The notes under the pieces were generated by a model. It did not search any database and was not told the origin of the DNA. It worked only from the letters and a program-made list of their open reading frames with translations. A DNA stretch of 64,000 nucleotides from Clostridia bacterium (GTDB taxonomy: Bacteria; Bacillota; Clostridia; Christensenellales; Aristaeellaceae): assembly GCA_017552615.1 (NCBI GenBank), contig JAFZPI010000043.1, forward strand, positions 124,001-188,000, given 5' to 3'. The first letter of the stretch is position 1. Each line of letters starts with the position of its first letter. This document shows, in pieces, positions 1 to 8,419 of this stretch. The position numbers and the translations under genes are program-made.

Positions 1-298
1 TGAAAGCAAGCAGTGCAATGAAATCGGCAAGCTGGCCGACCCAGCCTCCGCTGGGATGAATCAGCAGACCAATCAGGTCTTTGATCAGCAGTGTCAAAGC
101 CCCGGCAGGCAAGCCCATGGCGAAGCCCGCCAGCAGGACTGCCACACCGCTCGGATCAAGCTTGAAAAACGGCGCGGCCGGAAATATCGGGAACTCCAGC
201 ATAGACAGGGCGGCGCCTAAGCCTGCCAATACTGCAATACGAGCCAGGTAGGGCGTCGTGAAAAGTTTGTTGAAGTTCGTCAGGTTACGATTTGTCAT
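1..298 (-). CDS. ribU: ECF transporter S component, riboflavin type (RibU-like), C-terminus cut by window edge
   Basis: Reading from the ATG at 298 gives about 99 residues (start MTNRNLTNFNKLFTTPYLAR) that run off the left edge. The visible part has a short basic N-terminus and hydrophobic membrane segments around residues 20-35, 48-70 and 85-99, with the small-residue-rich style of ECF S components. Such proteins bind the vitamin in the membrane and work with the shared EcfT/EcfA energising module, which is not in view. The gene is preceded by GGAGG (301-311) and by an FMN riboswitch, which makes riboflavin or FMN precursor uptake the likely role. The family call rests on the riboswitch plus topology; the exact substrate is inferred. 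Confidence 0.8.
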   Translation of the reverse strand, partial: MTNRNLTNFNKLFTTPYLARIAVLAGLGAALSMLEFPIFPAAPFFKLDPSGVAVLLAGFAMGLPAGALTLLIKDLIGLLIHPSGGWVGQLADFIALLAF

Positions 299-325
299 TG
301 GAACGCCTCCTCCGAAAATGCGCAC

Positions 326-354
326 GCCCCTGAAGCGACTTGCTTTTCAGGGGC
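326..354 (-). promoter_or_regulatory. Stem-loop between riboswitch and ribU start
   Basis: GCCCCTGAAG (326-335) pairs with CTTTTCAGGGGC (343-354), giving a GC-rich hairpin just after the riboswitch and about 15 bases before the ribosome site. No U-run follows on the minus strand. It may therefore act in translation control (pairing with the riboswitch or masking the ribosome site) rather than as a classic terminator. Confidence 0.5.
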
Positions 355-372
355 GGAAATGCGTATTTCCAG

Positions 373-488
373 CGCTCTTCTCTCATCCAGACTGTACTGT
401 CGGCCCCGGAATCTCACCGGATCGGCCTGCATTCGCAGGTTCGCGGGCTATACCGCCGGTAGGGAATCTCACCCTGCCCCGAAGAAGC
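373..488 (-). promoter_or_regulatory. FMN riboswitch (RFN element)
   Basis: On the minus strand the RFN signature blocks appear in order: GGGTGAGATTCCC, then ACCGGCGGT, then CGGTGAGATTCCGGGGCCG, then ACAGTACAGTCTGGATG and GAGAAGA. The CTTC start (about 485-488) and the GAAG end (about 375-378) can form P1. FMN binding normally represses downstream flavin synthesis or transport genes. Here the only downstream gene in view is the RibU-like transporter at 298. Confidence 0.95.
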
Positions 489-532
489 TTCATGAAGCGA
501 TGCAATTGTGCGGCGGTCTCCCGCCGGGTTTG

Positions 533-561
533 ATGATAACACCGATGGCCTTGCCTGTCAA
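533..561 (-). promoter_or_regulatory. Promoter for the FMN riboswitch-ribU transcript
   Basis: TTGACA (minus strand of 556-561), a 17-base spacer, and TATCAT (533-538) form a near-consensus sigma-A promoter. Transcription would start about 40 bases ahead of the riboswitch. The -35 box overlaps the stop codon of galK, so the two units abut with no spare DNA. Confidence 0.75.
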
Positions 562-1844
562 GGCTCGATTTGCAGGGTATGCGCGCCGACTGGACGGATG
601 TCCAGCACATGCGAAGCCCCGCACCCGAAGACATCGTCCATCGCGGTGACGAAACGATCCAGCCGGGCGATCGGCACAAAGTTCAGCGTCGTGCCCGCAA
701 AGCCGCCGCCATGAATCCGCCAGGAACCCTCCTCGCCCAGCAATTCCTCCGCCATGCACAGGGCCAGGGACAGGCTTTGGTCACCCGGCTTGCACCATAC
801 ATTCTGCAGATATTCAAACGAAGACCGGCCGCTTTCCTTGATTTCCCACAGGAAAGCCCAGAGATCATCCCGCCTGAGTGCGTCCACCTGACGCAGCACC
901 CGCTCGTTCTCACGGAAGAAGTGCATGGCACGCAGGAGGGCGCGGTCCGGAACCTTCCCATACAGGGCCCGAAGGTCTGCAAAGAACACGTCCGGCATGA
1001 CTTCGCGCAGATACTGTTTCCCAAAGTGGGCAGCCACCTGCTTCATCTCCGCGGGGATCGCGGCATAATCCGATGTAAGGTCCGCGTGACTGCCGCCAGT
1101 CGCGACCACCACCAGCGCAAAGTCTTTGGCGGCAAAATCATAGGCAATGGGCTGCACATCCGGCTCATCACAGCAGAAGTCCACCGTCACCAGGCCACCC
1201 GCTGCGGACGCCATCTGGTCCAGTAAACCCGAAGGCTTCCCGAAATAAACGTTCTCGGCACGCTGTCCAATCTTCGCCTGCGTGACGAAGTCCATATTGC
1301 TATTTCCATACAGACGGTCAAAGATCGCAGCGATCAGCACTTCGTACGCCGCCGAGGAAGACAATCCGCTGCCCGAAGCTACAGTCGAGGTCATCACCGC
1401 GTCAAAGCCGCCGATGGCATGGCCTTCCGCCTGCATCCCCGCCGCAACGCCGCGGATCATGGCGGCAGAAGTTCCCGCTTCCTCCGCTACCGGATCCAGC
1501 CCGGATAAATCCACGGATTGCGGTGCGTGGCCTTCAGAGAAAACATTCACGATCATGTCATCCCGGGGCGAAACCGCCGCCAGGGTGTCCAGATTGGCCG
1601 CCGCCGCCAGCACCCGTCCATGGTTGTGATCGGTGTGGTTGCCGCCGATCTCCACCCGTCCCGGAGCACTGATGAGCCAGACGGGGCCTTCGGCGTCAAA
1701 CTGCTTTTCATGGCGGATCAGCACCGTTTTATGGCGGTTGAGCTGGGCGAGCATCTGCCCTTCCCGGTTCCCGTACAGCCAGCTGAACTGTCCCATCACT
1801 TCTGGGGTAGTGAGCTTCCCGATCATCTGTGTGTAGATGCTCAT
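558..1844 (-). CDS. galK: Galactokinase (GHMP kinase family)
   Basis: 428 residues. It phosphorylates alpha-D-galactose at C1 with ATP, the first Leloir step, in the cytoplasm. Visible motifs are the galactokinase signature variant GRVEIGGNHTDHNHG (about 62-76), the GHMP phosphate-binding loop VASGSGLSSSAA (about 155-166), the base Asp in SGLLDQMASAAGG (about residue 209), and the C-terminal RIHGGGFAGTTLN motif. I chose the ATG at 1844 because GAGGAGG lies seven bases upstream. A TTG two codons earlier is also open but collides with that ribosome site. The start overlaps the stop of the upstream sugar-binding protein (ATGA), so translation is probably coupled. No galT or galE is nearby. The GGNHTDH wording is a variant of the usual GEHTDY, so another sugar 1-kinase is possible. 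Confidence 0.87.
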   Translation of the reverse strand: MSIYTQMIGKLTTPEVMGQFSWLYGNREGQMLAQLNRHKTVLIRHEKQFDAEGPVWLISAPGRVEIGGNHTDHNHGRVLAAAANLDTLAAVSPRDDMIVNVFSEGHAPQSVDLSGLDPVAEEAGTSAAMIRGVAAGMQAEGHAIGGFDAVMTSTVASGSGLSSSAAYEVLIAAIFDRLYGNSNMDFVTQAKIGQRAENVYFGKPSGLLDQMASAAGGLVTVDFCCDEPDVQPIAYDFAAKDFALVVVATGGSHADLTSDYAAIPAEMKQVAAHFGKQYLREVMPDVFFADLRALYGKVPDRALLRAMHFFRENERVLRQVDALRRDDLWAFLWEIKESGRSSFEYLQNVWCKPGDQSLSLALCMAEELLGEEGSWRIHGGGFAGTTLNFVPIARLDRFVTAMDDVFGCGASHVLDIRPVGAHTLQIEP

Positions 1845-3361
1845 TTGCAAGCCTCCTCAAAGCGGTCTACGGCTCCCTGCCAGATGGCAATCACTTCATC
1901 CATCCCGAGTTCGGTCAATTTCGCACAGAAGGCGTTCCATCCCGCGTCATCCATGGATTCCTCGCCTGTCACGAACCAGGTCAGCTGATACTCGATATAG
2001 CTTCCCAACTCCGGCCAGATCTTGGAAAGGCGCTCGGCTTCCTCCTCGGTGAAGAATACCTGCGGACACGGCTCGGTAGCAATGTTTGCCACGGTTATGA
2101 TCTTCTCCACCTGGCTGCGCAAGGTGTCATTGGCATAACGGAGCTGGAATTCCTCCGGGATATACCCCGGAATCTGCAGGTCCTCCGCAATGGTATTCCT
2201 CGCGTAGATTTGGGTTTCGATCTGATCCTCCGCCACCAGCCAGCGCCAGGTCCCGTCGGACTCAATGCGGTAGTCGTCGCCTTCCTTACCGGCCCGGGCC
2301 AAGAAGCAGCCCTCTTCTGAGTAAAGATAATCCACCCAGCGCAGGACAGCAGCGGGATCACTGCAGCGGCAGGTGACCGCGAAAGTCCCGCGTGTCATCT
2401 GCCCGAGGAAGGAGCGATAGACCTGTTTGCCGTTGTGCGTGAGGGGAAGCAGTGCGGTGTAATTGGCCATCTGGGTATTGGGCAGCAGGTCTGTCACCGC
2501 ACCTCCGAGGATCATCCCGTACGGGATGTTTTTCTCATCCGTTATTTTGCGCAAAGTTTCCGGTGTGCTAAAGCCGGTGTGATCGATCAGGTTCTCCTCG
2601 TACAGGACATGCAGCCACTGCAGGGCTTCCCGCATCTGCGGCGTGGTCAGGGGAATCGTAACATTCCCCTGTTCATCGGTTACCAGCTGGTAATCGTTCA
2701 TTATGATCCCGTACACGTGGAGGAGGAAGCGCAGGCTCCACATACTGGAGAAAGTCAGAGGCCGCTCATCATCTTTGTTGCCGTTCCCGTTGGCATCCTG
2801 GTCCCGGAATGCCCGGAGCACATCCGTTAGTTCCTCGGCGTTTGTGGGTTCTGCTTTGCTAACCCGCACCAGCCATGAAGTGTTAATCCACATCAGATTA
2901 TTGGTCTGCAAAGGGTCAATAGAGGGCAACGTCACAATCGCCCCGTCTGGCATGGTGCAGGCAGCCTTCCACTCCGGGTGATCAGCAAAGAGCGCCGTCA
3001 GGTTCGGCATGGTCTCTTCGTTCAACCAGGGCCGCAGATCGATAAGAACACCACGCCCATACAAGGTTCGGATTTCCGCGTCGGAAAGGCACGCTTTGAA
3101 CAGCACATCCGGCAGGTCTGCGCTATTCTTCGTCAGTCCAGCCTTCCACTCGGAAAACCTGGTCAGATCACCAAACTGATTGAAAGTGAAGCCGACCCCC
3201 GTGCGTTCCTCCATCCGAGAAAAAAATGCATTGGTGGACCAGTTTCTTGTGTAATAGTATGTGTCACAGCCGGCCATAAGGAAGGTTTGCGTATCAGCAA
3301 AGGCTGGAATGGCTGTGCAGAGGAGGAGAAGCGAAAGGACAATCGCAAACAATCTGCGCAT
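1841..3361 (-). CDS. Extracellular sugar-binding protein of an ABC transporter, orphan
   Basis: 506 residues with an N-terminal export signal (hydrophobic run about 4-18, likely cut after AFA at about 22). The mature part resembles cluster-B sugar-binding proteins: an early domain with PDVLFKA, then a WINTSWL and DANGNGNKDDERPLTF segment typical of long LipO-like binding proteins. I see no lipobox Cys at the cleavage region, which is unusual for a monoderm binding protein. No permease or ATPase genes adjoin it; its only operon partner is galK, whose start overlaps its stop. A galactoside or galactose-containing ligand is therefore a guess from context. The ribosome site GAAGGA lies before the ATG at 3361. 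Confidence 0.75.
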   Translation of the reverse strand: MRRLFAIVLSLLLLCTAIPAFADTQTFLMAGCDTYYYTRNWSTNAFFSRMEERTGVGFTFNQFGDLTRFSEWKAGLTKNSADLPDVLFKACLSDAEIRTLYGRGVLIDLRPWLNEETMPNLTALFADHPEWKAACTMPDGAIVTLPSIDPLQTNNLMWINTSWLVRVSKAEPTNAEELTDVLRAFRDQDANGNGNKDDERPLTFSSMWSLRFLLHVYGIIMNDYQLVTDEQGNVTIPLTTPQMREALQWLHVLYEENLIDHTGFSTPETLRKITDEKNIPYGMILGGAVTDLLPNTQMANYTALLPLTHNGKQVYRSFLGQMTRGTFAVTCRCSDPAAVLRWVDYLYSEEGCFLARAGKEGDDYRIESDGTWRWLVAEDQIETQIYARNTIAEDLQIPGYIPEEFQLRYANDTLRSQVEKIITVANIATEPCPQVFFTEEEAERLSKIWPELGSYIEYQLTWFVTGEESMDDAGWNAFCAKLTELGMDEVIAIWQGAVDRFEEACK

Positions 3362-3461
3362 GGTTGTTTCCTTCTTTCGGTGGGCATGGTTGGTCTGCTT
3401 TCCCGTCCATCTTAGCCGGATGGAGTTAGGTTGTCAAGTCATTTTCACAGGCATATCCGCC

Positions 3462-3490
3462 TTGCCCTTTTCCCGCCTTTGTGATAGCAT
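3462..3490 (+). promoter_or_regulatory. Promoter of topB
   Basis: TTGCCC (3462-3467), a 17-base spacer and TAGCAT (3485-3490) lie just ahead of the AAAGGAGG ribosome site of topB. The match to consensus is moderate, and the distance implies a very short leader. Confidence 0.45.
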
Positions 3491-3512
3491 GGAGACGAAA
3501 GGAGGCGTTCCC

Positions 3513-5789
3513 ATGGCCGCAGAGAGAAGCCGCGTTCTCGTCGTCGCGGAGAAGCCCAGCGTAGGACGAGACATCGCACGGGTGCTGGGCTGCAGGGACC
3601 GGGGCGAAGGCTGCCTGATCGGGGATGAATACACCGTCACCTGGGCGGTGGGCCATCTGGTAACGCTGAAGGAACCGGACGAGCTGGACCCGAAATACAA
3701 GCGCTGGACCTTTGATACTCTCCCGATCCTGCCGGACGATATTCCGCTGAAGGTCATCCCCGGCACACGGGACCAGTACAAGATCGTCAGCGCGCTGATG
3801 AACGCTCCCGAGACCACAGGCATCATCTGCGCCACCGACGCAGGCCGTGAGGGCGAATTGATCTTCCGCTATATCTACACAATGGCGAAATGCCGCAAGC
3901 CTGTCCAACGGCTGTGGATCTCCTCCATGACGGACGAAGCGATCGCCGAGGGATTCCGGTCTATCCGGCCCGGTGCGGACTACGACGGCCTCTATGCCTC
4001 GGCCCGCTGCCGGAGCGAGGCGGACTGGCTGGTCGGTATGAACGCCAGCCGGGCGTTCACCCTTCGGTATGACGCCCTGCTTTCCGTTGGCCGCGTCCAG
4101 ACGCCGACCCTCGCCCTGCTCGTGCGGCGACGCCGGGAGATCGAGCAGTTCAAGCCAGAGACCTATGCCGTGCTGACCGCCGATTTCGGCGATTACCAGG
4201 GGATGTGGTTCTCTCCAAAGGCGACGCCCGACAACCGCCTGAAAGATAAGGCAGCTGCTGAAGCCATCGCCGCAAGGGTGAAGGGAAAACCCGCCGTGGT
4301 CGTCAGTGCGACGACCCAGCGAAAAAAGACCGCTCCGCCCCAACTCTACGATCTGACAAGCCTGCAGCGCGACGCCAACAGCATCCTCGGCTTTACCGCA
4401 GACAAGACGCTGAAGCTGGCCCAGTCCCTCTATGAGGAGCGCAAAGCCCTCACTTATCCGCGCACGGACAGCCGCTACCTGCCCCCGGACATGATCCCGA
4501 AGGTCGTGCAGACCCTGCACCTCCTGCCCGAGGCCTACCAGTCCCTGGTCCCCGGTGCCCTGCCGAACGGCAAGCTCCCCGTCTCCCCACGCACCGTGGA
4601 TGCCTCCAAGGTCACCGACCACCATGCCCTGATTCCCACCGCGAACCGGGTCAACCCGGAAACTTTTACCCCGGACGAGCGCGCCCTTTACGACCTAGTG
4701 GCGCGGCGGCTCCTGGCGACCTTCCATCCGGACTATGTCTATGACGCGACGACGGTCATCACAAAGTCCGAAGATGAAACCTTCCGCACCCGCGGACGAA
4801 CAGTAATCCAAGAAGGCTGGCGGGCCTTCCCCGCCTCTGTGCATGGACGCGCCGAACGGAAAAAGAAGAATGCCGATGAGGAAGAAGAAGCCGAGCTTCC
4901 ACCGCTGAAACAGGGCGATCAGCGGGTCGTGAAGGACACAAAGGTCCGGGAGGACAGCACCAAGCCGCCGGCCCAGATGAACGATGCCAGCCTCCTGGCC
5001 GCCATGGAGAACGCGGGCCGGGATTCCGACAACGAGGCCATTGTCCGACAGATGAAGGGCAGCGGCATCGGCACACCCGCGACCCGCGCCGCCATCATCG
5101 AGCGGCTGATCCAGGTCGGGTATGTGAAGCGCGAGCGCAAAAGCCTCCTGGCCACAGACAAGGGCGTTCGGCTGATCGACGTGATGCCCAGCGAGCTCAC
5201 CTCTGCCGAGACCACAGGGAAATGGGAATTGGCTCTGGACAAAATCGCCCACGGAGAACAGGACAGCGATCGCTTCATGGAGGGCATCCGCCGGCTGAGC
5301 TCTTTCCTGGTTGAATACGCCCGTGACAAAAGCCCGAATGTCGCTTTCCCGGAAGATACCAAAAGAGGAAAAGTCCGTACAAAGGGCTACAAAGCCAAAA
5401 AGCTGGAAGGCTGCACCTGTCCGGTGTGCGGGAAAGGCACCGTGACCGAGAGTGACCTTGCCTTTGGATGCAGCGAGAAAGCCTGCGCATTCACCCTTTG
5501 GAAAGACGGCCTGACCCGCGGCGGCGGGCCTGCACTGAACGAAAAGCTTATTCGTCTCTTATTGGAGAAGAAGAGCGTTCGAGGGTCTACAGGCACCCTA
5601 AGCCTGACGACAGACCGGATCTTTTTTGACCCCCTGGATCCCGCTGCCGCATCCGCCAGCCGCCCGCTGACCTACGTGCGTCCGAACCCCGGAAAACCGC
5701 AGGCTGCAGCAGCTAAAACCCGCTCAAAATCAGGCCGGAAGAACGCTGAAATTCCTGCGCTGTCTGTTGACAATCGGACCACGCAGTGA
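3513..5789 (+). CDS. topB: DNA topoisomerase III (type IA)
   Basis: 758 residues from the ATG at 3513, which has AAAGGAGG seven bases upstream. The frame is open farther upstream, but there is no ribosome site there. It cuts one DNA strand and passes another, decatenating replication intermediates. The N-terminal TOPRIM domain begins VLVVAEKPSVGR and contains TDAGREGE at about 108-115. The catalytic Tyr is Tyr315 in ALTYPRTDSRYLPP. The central toroid follows, and the C-terminus carries a four-Cys zinc motif from about residue 634 (CTCPVCGKG...CSEKAC). The tail after about 720 is basic and low complexity. Length and domain order fit full-length TopB. I see no conjugation genes nearby, so it reads as chromosomal. 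Confidence 0.96.
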   Translation: MAAERSRVLVVAEKPSVGRDIARVLGCRDRGEGCLIGDEYTVTWAVGHLVTLKEPDELDPKYKRWTFDTLPILPDDIPLKVIPGTRDQYKIVSALMNAPETTGIICATDAGREGELIFRYIYTMAKCRKPVQRLWISSMTDEAIAEGFRSIRPGADYDGLYASARCRSEADWLVGMNASRAFTLRYDALLSVGRVQTPTLALLVRRRREIEQFKPETYAVLTADFGDYQGMWFSPKATPDNRLKDKAAAEAIAARVKGKPAVVVSATTQRKKTAPPQLYDLTSLQRDANSILGFTADKTLKLAQSLYEERKALTYPRTDSRYLPPDMIPKVVQTLHLLPEAYQSLVPGALPNGKLPVSPRTVDASKVTDHHALIPTANRVNPETFTPDERALYDLVARRLLATFHPDYVYDATTVITKSEDETFRTRGRTVIQEGWRAFPASVHGRAERKKKNADEEEEAELPPLKQGDQRVVKDTKVREDSTKPPAQMNDASLLAAMENAGRDSDNEAIVRQMKGSGIGTPATRAAIIERLIQVGYVKRERKSLLATDKGVRLIDVMPSELTSAETTGKWELALDKIAHGEQDSDRFMEGIRRLSSFLVEYARDKSPNVAFPEDTKRGKVRTKGYKAKKLEGCTCPVCGKGTVTESDLAFGCSEKACAFTLWKDGLTRGGGPALNEKLIRLLLEKKSVRGSTGTLSLTTDRIFFDPLDPAAASASRPLTYVRPNPGKPQAAAAKTRSKSGRKNAEIPALSVDNRTTQ

Positions 5790-5802
5790 TAAAATCAAGC
5801 CA

Positions 5803-5826
5803 GTTTCATTAGTCTGTTAATGAAAC
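5803..5826. promoter_or_regulatory. Perfect 9-base inverted repeat between topB and the secreted protein gene
   Basis: GTTTCATTA (5803-5811) and TAATGAAAC (5818-5826) are perfect complements around a six-base loop. The stem is AT-rich and no T-run follows, so it looks more like an operator for the gene at 5851 than a terminator. Confidence 0.45.
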
Positions 5827-5850
5827 AGAAACTGTGAGGAGGAAAACTGA

Positions 5851-6945
5851 ATGAAGAAGATCCTGGTTCTTGTTTTGGCGCTTGCAGCGCTTCTGTGCAT
5901 CGCGGCTGCGGCGTCCGCCGTGACGATCCCGGAGAATGTCAAAGACCTGGACATCCCCGAAATCCCTGCCCTTCCGACCATGCACTGCAAGAATGACGGC
6001 GTCACCCAGACCATCACGTTCTCCGAGTCTGTGGACTGGATGGCCGTCGTCTTCTGCGACGGGCATGACTGGACCTGGAATGATGTGACCTGGGCCAGCC
6101 CCGAGCACACCGAAGCAACCGCGGACATGACCGCCCACAAACAGTCCCCGGGCTATGGCTTCTGGGCCAATTCCACTTATGACGATGAGGGCACCTGCAC
6201 CTGGTCTGGCACCGGCTTCTATGAGATGGACTACGCCTATGATGTGGTTCTGAAAGACGGCACCGACGTGAAGTACAACCAGTTTGGCGATCTGGCCGAA
6301 CTGACCCTCAAGAATGCCGGCAGCGAATACTTCGGCAACGGTCCCTCCATCGGCACCACCATCCTGGTCAAGTTTGAGGGCAACAGCGTCGGACGTTTCG
6401 TGCCCTATGTGGACGAGATCAAGGAAGATTACCGCAACGGCTCTTCGATCCACGCACGCTTCGCCATGAATGGCATGCCCACCTGGGTCTATCAGATCCT
6501 GCCCGACGGTTCCAGAAAGACGCTGTATGTCCGGGAACAGCCTGAGGAAGGAAACGAAAGCAACGGAGAACAGGGTGAAGAAGAACCCGGCAGGCCTTCT
6601 CACCAGGTTGCGCCCTGGTGGGTCGAATGGAGCACACCCGACAGTGAGATCGAAGTCCCCGAAAACGGCTATATCAAGTATGTGCAGATGACCTACGTCA
6701 ACCACGGCGAAGACGTGGCGGTCGTGACCAAGGCACAGTTTGAAGCCGGTGTCGACGGCGACGGAAATTCCCTGCCCGAGTACAGCTGGACCTGGGAAGA
6801 GAGTGAAGAAAAAGTCCACCTCCAGAAGGAAGTCCTGGACACGCCCGACGGTATTCCCACGAGCGAATACAACCCCGACGATTGGCCTTCCTGGTACGGA
6901 CACTATGAGGTCAATCACAAGGAAGTCTGGGTTTACGACGATTGA
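5851..6945 (+). CDS. Secreted protein of unknown function
   Basis: 364 residues with a clear signal peptide (MKKILVLVLALAALLC..., likely cut after ASA at about residue 23). The mature chain is acidic and rich in Trp, Tyr and Asp, with many WTW and WNDVTWA motifs. It has an acidic, low-complexity linker at about 230-250 (EEGNESNGEQGEEEPG) separating two regions. No anchor, LPXTG or repeats are seen, and I do not recognise a family. Aromatic-rich, beta-type sequence suggests an extracellular binding protein, but this is only an impression. A GAGGAGG ribosome site precedes the ATG, and a terminator follows. It appears to be a single-gene unit. Confidence 0.8.
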   Translation: MKKILVLVLALAALLCIAAAASAVTIPENVKDLDIPEIPALPTMHCKNDGVTQTITFSESVDWMAVVFCDGHDWTWNDVTWASPEHTEATADMTAHKQSPGYGFWANSTYDDEGTCTWSGTGFYEMDYAYDVVLKDGTDVKYNQFGDLAELTLKNAGSEYFGNGPSIGTTILVKFEGNSVGRFVPYVDEIKEDYRNGSSIHARFAMNGMPTWVYQILPDGSRKTLYVREQPEEGNESNGEQGEEEPGRPSHQVAPWWVEWSTPDSEIEVPENGYIKYVQMTYVNHGEDVAVVTKAQFEAGVDGDGNSLPEYSWTWEESEEKVHLQKEVLDTPDGIPTSEYNPDDWPSWYGHYEVNHKEVWVYDD

Positions 6946-6968
6946 TCCTGAAATGATCTGAGATTCGA

Positions 6969-6990
6969 GCCGCTCTCCGGAGCGGCTTTC
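6969..6990 (+). terminator. Terminator after the secreted protein gene
   Basis: GCCGCTC (6969-6975) pairs with GAGCGGC (6980-6986), followed by TTTCT. It lies between the convergent ends of the plus-strand secreted protein gene and the minus-strand loaP gene and may serve the former. Confidence 0.7.
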
Positions 6991-7037
6991 TGATTGTATG
7001 GCAATGAAAAAGCGGAGGAACCTCCCCCGCCAAAGGA

Positions 7038-7577
7038 TCATGATTCGCTTTCAGTCATTGCCTCCGGCAGTTTCTCTTCGTTCTGCAGGAACACGATATC
7101 ACACGCCAGCCACGCCGTACGCTCGGTGTTGTCAAATTTGAACTTGATCTGTGCCCGCTGCTTCCGGCGATCCATCTGAAGGACTTCTCCTTCGAAGCCC
7201 TTGAACAGCGGATCCTCGATGCGGACTTTGTCCCCGGCTTTCAGGACCTTCATCGCGCCGATGCGGCCGTCACGGGCATAGAGATCCATCGCAAACGCAT
7301 AGTCCGCACCCTCGAGCGCTGTCTCCCCGTTTCCGTAGGTCAGGACGCGTATCACCCCATCCATGCGGCGAAGTTCGATGAATTCCTTCAGCGGCTCTTC
7401 CGAATAGAGAAACACATACCCCGGCAGGAACGGCACAAACACTTCCTCGATCTTCCCCTGCTTGCGATGCCTCTGCAGCACCAGCGGTGAAAACGCGCGG
7501 TTCACGACATTGCCTTCCAGGATCGAAGCGATCACCTGGCATTTCTGCGTCTGGCAAAACAGGCAATAGGCGTACAT
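7038..7577 (-). CDS. loaP: NusG-family antitermination protein (LoaP-like)
   Basis: 179 residues. The N-terminal NGN-like part begins MYAYCLFCQTQKCQ and includes PFLPGYVFLYSEEPL (about 68-82). A KOW domain follows (about 114-160, LKAGDKVRIEDPLFKGFEGEV). This is the layout of LoaP and RfaH-like NusG paralogues, which bind RNA polymerase and an RNA hairpin to carry transcription through terminators in long operons. It is a single gene with its own strong promoter at 7631-7659 and is not next to secE or ribosomal genes, so it is not the housekeeping NusG. Its target operon is not evident. Long units in the window that could need it are inferred only. Confidence 0.85.
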   Translation of the reverse strand: MYAYCLFCQTQKCQVIASILEGNVVNRAFSPLVLQRHRKQGKIEEVFVPFLPGYVFLYSEEPLKEFIELRRMDGVIRVLTYGNGETALEGADYAFAMDLYARDGRIGAMKVLKAGDKVRIEDPLFKGFEGEVLQMDRRKQRAQIKFKFDNTERTAWLACDIVFLQNEEKLPEAMTESES

Positions 7578-7630
7578 GACTGATCATCCTTCGGAACGGC
7601 CCTGGACAGGCCAGATTGTGTGACAGTCGC

Positions 7631-7659
7631 ATTATAGCCCATCTGTATTGATTTGACAA
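7631..7659 (-). promoter_or_regulatory. Promoter of loaP
   Basis: TTGTCA (7654-7659 on the minus strand), a spacer of exactly 17 bases, and a perfect TATAAT (7631-7636). The leader to the ATG at 7577 is about 45 bases. Confidence 0.85.
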
Positions 7660-7682
7660 CTCTGTGCTGAAAGGGAAGCCCC

Positions 7683-7740
7683 TCAGTCACCGCTTCGCGG
7701 TGCCAGCTCCCCAGCAAGCTGGGGAGCCACAAGAGAGGTT
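7683..7740. repeat. Two-hairpin dispersed intergenic repeat
   Basis: Two adjacent perfect hairpins sit between the loaP promoter and nfeD: CACCGC/GCGGTG (7688-7702), then GCTCCCCAGC/GCTGGGGAGC (7706-7727), followed by CACAAGAGAGGTTAAG. The block has the style of the REP-like elements common between genes in gut Clostridia. A related, shorter hairpin block lies at 9968-10012. Confidence 0.6.
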
Positions 7741-7860
7741 AAGTGACATTTCAGACACCCAAACGCTGTTTTGAAGCAAAGAAACTGGCACAATGAGCCG
7801 TTCTGTGCTATGGTGGCACTGTCAGAACAAATCATCCTCGGATATGAGGGGAGGGATACC

Positions 7861-8364
7861 ATGTTGGAATTTATCGGACAAAACCTTCCGGCCATTATCT
7901 GTGCGTTGGTCGGTGTCGGTCTGCTCGTGCTGGAGGCATTCATGCCGGGGTTCGGGCTTGCCGGGATCTCCGGCGTCGGACTCGAGATCGCCGCTGTCGT
8001 GCTGATGTATAACCGCGAAGGCACCATGCCAGCCGCCATCCTGGCCCTGGTGGCCCTGAGCGCAGCCGCGGTCGCGCTGACCTTCTCGCTGCGATCGGCA
8101 GCCAAAGGAAAGATCAGCCAGAGCGACCTTGTCCTCCGGGCTACCGAGGCCACCGAAGCTGGCTATGTCGCCAGCGACGATATGCAGGTTTTCCTCGGCA
8201 AGGAGGGCATTTCCCGTACCACCCTGCGCCCCACCGGCGTCGCGGAATTCGACGGTGTACGGCTCAACGTCCTCTCGGACGGGGAGTTCATCCCGCCTGA
8301 AACCCCGGTCAAGGTCATGCGCGTCGAAGGCAGCAAGCTCTTTGTCCGCCCCGTCAGCGCCTGA
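7861..8364 (+). CDS. nfeD: NfeD-family membrane protein
   Basis: 167 residues from the ATG at 7861, which is preceded by GAGGGGAGG; the longer open frame to 7771 has no ribosome site. Three or so hydrophobic segments fill residues 5-80. The C-terminal part (about 100-165, LGKEGISRTTLRPTGVAEFDG...VKVMRVEGSKLFVRP) is the typical NfeD OB-fold domain. NfeD proteins partner with flotillins or membrane proteases. Here the flotillin-like floA follows 55 bases downstream, so the two probably act together in membrane microdomains. A weak promoter (CTGGCA/TATGGT near 7785-7814) may drive the operon. Confidence 0.9.
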   Translation: MLEFIGQNLPAIICALVGVGLLVLEAFMPGFGLAGISGVGLEIAAVVLMYNREGTMPAAILALVALSAAAVALTFSLRSAAKGKISQSDLVLRATEATEAGYVASDDMQVFLGKEGISRTTLRPTGVAEFDGVRLNVLSDGEFIPPETPVKVMRVEGSKLFVRPVSA

Positions 8365-8419
8365 CGGACAACCCAAGTCACTATAACAAACCATTAACCA
8401 AATAAAGGAGGACATCATC

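Noticed and set aside
3426..4625. 399-codon minus-strand frame opposite topB.
   Set aside because: Antisense shadow of a clear topoisomerase III gene in GC-rich DNA.
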